From Anisodus tanguticus (Eukaryota > Streptophyta > Magnoliopsida > Solanales > Solanaceae): a stretch of DNA of 64,000 bases. Within the stretch, counting starts at the first letter, position 1. Every line of letters begins with the position of its first letter. The position numbers and the translations under genes were made by a program. Positions 62,261-64,000 of this stretch are shown here, piece after piece. The stretch is from NCBI GenBank assembly GCA_034509755.1, contig CM067541.1, positions 2,096,001 to 2,160,000 on the forward strand, in the 5' to 3' direction. The notes beneath the pieces are model-generated. The model worked only from the letters and a program-made list of their open reading frames with translations, was not told the DNA's origin and searched no databases.

Positions 62261-62818
62261 TATTGAAAATCTTACGGAAAATATTTGATCACAAACACTT
62301 ATAGGAAATTCTTCAAAGCTTGAGGCGTGTCAAAGACACTGTCCTTAAGGATATTTCACCTAGTATGGGTATATCCTCAGATTCAACAAGATCTTTTAGT
62401 ATAAACTAAGAGTCAAAATCTAACAAAAATTTATCTTAAAGAAACTCATTACGTGAAAATGGGAGGAAGAAGATACTTGATCTATCTTTCATCCAAAAGA
62501 AGACAAAGGAATATAAATGCATATGATAATATGAATGGATGAAGGATTTATTACTTTTGTTACACTATCACTGCACAGTCAAGACGATGAGAATCTTTAG
62601 GCAACAAAATGTGAGGTCTAACGTTCTGGAGAAGAACGTTTCAATATTGAAGATTAGTAAATACAATAAAGGTCATTAAGAAAAGAAACTGACAGGAAAC
62701 AGTCAAAATATTCTCATAATGGATGCCATTAAGGCAATTCAATTGTATGTTGAAATTGTAAATACAGACATAGAATACTAATTCTTTTTGAGATATTAAA
62801 ATGATTATTTTTTCAACA
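62261..62818 (-). mobile_element. Lone LTR, same family as 49506-50117
   Basis: It matches the 49506-50117 LTR throughout, with two deletions (about 35-50 bp in all), and ends TTTTTTCAACA. No internal sequence flanks either side, so it is probably a solo LTR from LTR-LTR recombination. Flanks are diverged and no 5-bp duplication is certain. Confidence 0.75.
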
Positions 62819-63436
62819 TTTAGTACTATGATTTTTATTTTTTTTGCCTACGCTACTTATCCCTTCTCTATTTTATTTGCTTTTGCAGTGCTATCTAAAG
62901 AAGTATGTGTGCTATTATTGTCTTAACTAAAATCTAATTGGTTTGATTAAAAGAAGAAGTGTGTGTTTTTGTTATCCCTTAGTATATACATGTAGTCCGA
63001 ACATAACTCTCATTTTTTTTACAGAAATAATCAGTGTTCAAGCCAACTTATACATGCTTTTGACTAATGCATCACATATCTGTTACTTCTCATTAGTATA
63101 TATATTGATAACTCTACTCCGTAATATTTAGACATATAAAAAAGATTCAATTAATTAATATTTTCTCAACTGAGATTTGAACTTTGCTTCTAGAGGTTAG
63201 ACCAACTTTCTGACTTTTAGGATATCTTCATAGGAACCAAACTCAACTCTAATTGAAGGAAATTGAATACTGATCGCGCATGTGGGTCAATTCAAATTCA
63301 TATTAAAATGACTTTACATATATAATTATTATATATTTACTAATTATAAAATATATAAAAATTTAGAAAGAGTTCCAACAATTGTGTCACTTATTAATGA
63401 TAAAAAGTAGTGCAATTCAAACGATTGCACCTATTA

Positions 63437-63872
63437 TAGAGTGGTCTTTAATTTTTGTCCTTCACTTAAAAAAAAATGATCGAAAATATCTCTGAGGTTG
63501 TGTATTCGAATTCCAGAAGAGTCAAAAAGAAAATAAATCACAAAACAAAATTTCATAGAAATTATGTCTATTCGGCCAAAGTTGTATAGAGACTATGCCT
63601 TGAGGGGCATAGTTTCTATGTAACTATGATTGAAGGTAAAGTATCATTGAAAATTAAGATTATGCCTTGTCCGGCAAGTTACATAGAGACATAGTCTCTA
63701 TAAAACTTTGGCCAAATATGCATAATTTATATGAAAATCTTGTTTTGCGATTTTTTTTGTTGTCTCAGTTAGGATTCGAATCCAAAATCTATGATTTAGT
63801 AGACCGGCGAATAAAGGGTACTTTAGCCCATAAATTTTCATTAAATAAGAAGGAAAAAAATTAAAGACCAGT
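63437..63872. mobile_element. MITE with AGTGGTCTTTAATTTTT ends
   Basis: The left end AGTGGTCTTTAATTTTTGTC (about 63440) is matched by AAAAATTAAAGACCAGT (63855-63872), a 17-bp inverted repeat with one mismatch. An inner hairpin pairs GGCCAAAGTTGTATAGAGAC (63575-63594) with GTCTCTATAAAACTTTGGCC (about 63694-63713). Related end sequence lies at 6530-6580. Confidence 0.7.
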
Positions 63873-64000
63873 CCATAGGAAGGGAAATCCGTGCAAAAAA
63901 AATTAGTAAGCGTCTTTTTAGAGGAGGTTTTCGTTCTCCTTCTCTCAACATAGTAAAGGAAAAATACAGAATTCCTTCATCTCTCTCAAGTCTCAACGCG
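63873..64000. other. Window end, pyrimidine-rich, nothing assigned
   Basis: TTCGTTCTCCTTCTCTCAAC and TTCATCTCTCTCAAGTCTC resemble a plant 5' leader, so a gene may begin just beyond the window. This is speculative. Confidence 0.25.

Overview
This is plant nuclear DNA, almost certainly from a Solanaceae genome (Nicotiana-like or a relative). I infer this from several copies of a tRNA-derived SINE resembling the tobacco TS/SolS families, RTE-clade LINE ends with TTG tails, and AT-rich sequence with intron-rich genes on one strand. No bacterial, plastid or CRISPR feature is present. The taxon is inferred from repeat families recalled from memory, not from a search.

Two intact genes are supported, both on the minus strand and both readable exon by exon. 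The first is a vacuolar cation/H+ exchanger of the CAX2/CAX5 type (11836-15835, ten coding exons including a 29-nt micro-exon, 432 aa). The second is the catalytic subunit A of the vacuolar H+-ATPase (38163-46578, twenty coding exons, 624 aa). They act on the same membrane: the V-ATPase makes the proton gradient that CAX exchangers spend. Two gene remnants also lie on the minus strand: the 3' part of a KH-domain RNA-binding protein gene (28893-30285, one apparent frameshift, 5' side replaced by a retroelement) and a broken exon of the mitochondrial ATP synthase epsilon subunit (24687-24832).

The rest is mostly transposable elements. From left to right: an internally deleted Ty1/copia element with short LTRs (79-3178); a hAT remnant (4742-6167); a 2.4-kb foldback derived from a second hAT lineage (8580-11025); a SINE, MITEs and a duplicated MITE cluster in and beside CAX; SINE copies and a truncated RTE LINE (17.3-22.1 kb); a hAT deletion derivative with a perfect 8-bp target duplication nested in a MITE (22234-24293) and a sister copy (26507-28034); a SINE with 17-bp target duplications (25925-26147); a copia element lacking its 3' LTR (30355-35300); an inverted-repeat element (35645-36861); a small hAT MITE (48012-48583); LTR, LINE and unidentified sequence (49.5-53.9 kb); a full-length copia element with CATTA target duplications (53915-60679); a hairpin-rich inverted-repeat element (60801-61816); a lone LTR (62261-62818); and a MITE (63437-63872).

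The most unusual signal is in the full-length copia element. CAG and CTG are strongly depleted there, and its two LTRs differ mostly at sites that read CAG in one copy and CGA, CG, CGG or similar in the other. That is not what cytosine deamination produces. I suspect a consensus error at CHG-methylated sites, which would mean that the broken reading frames there are partly artificial.
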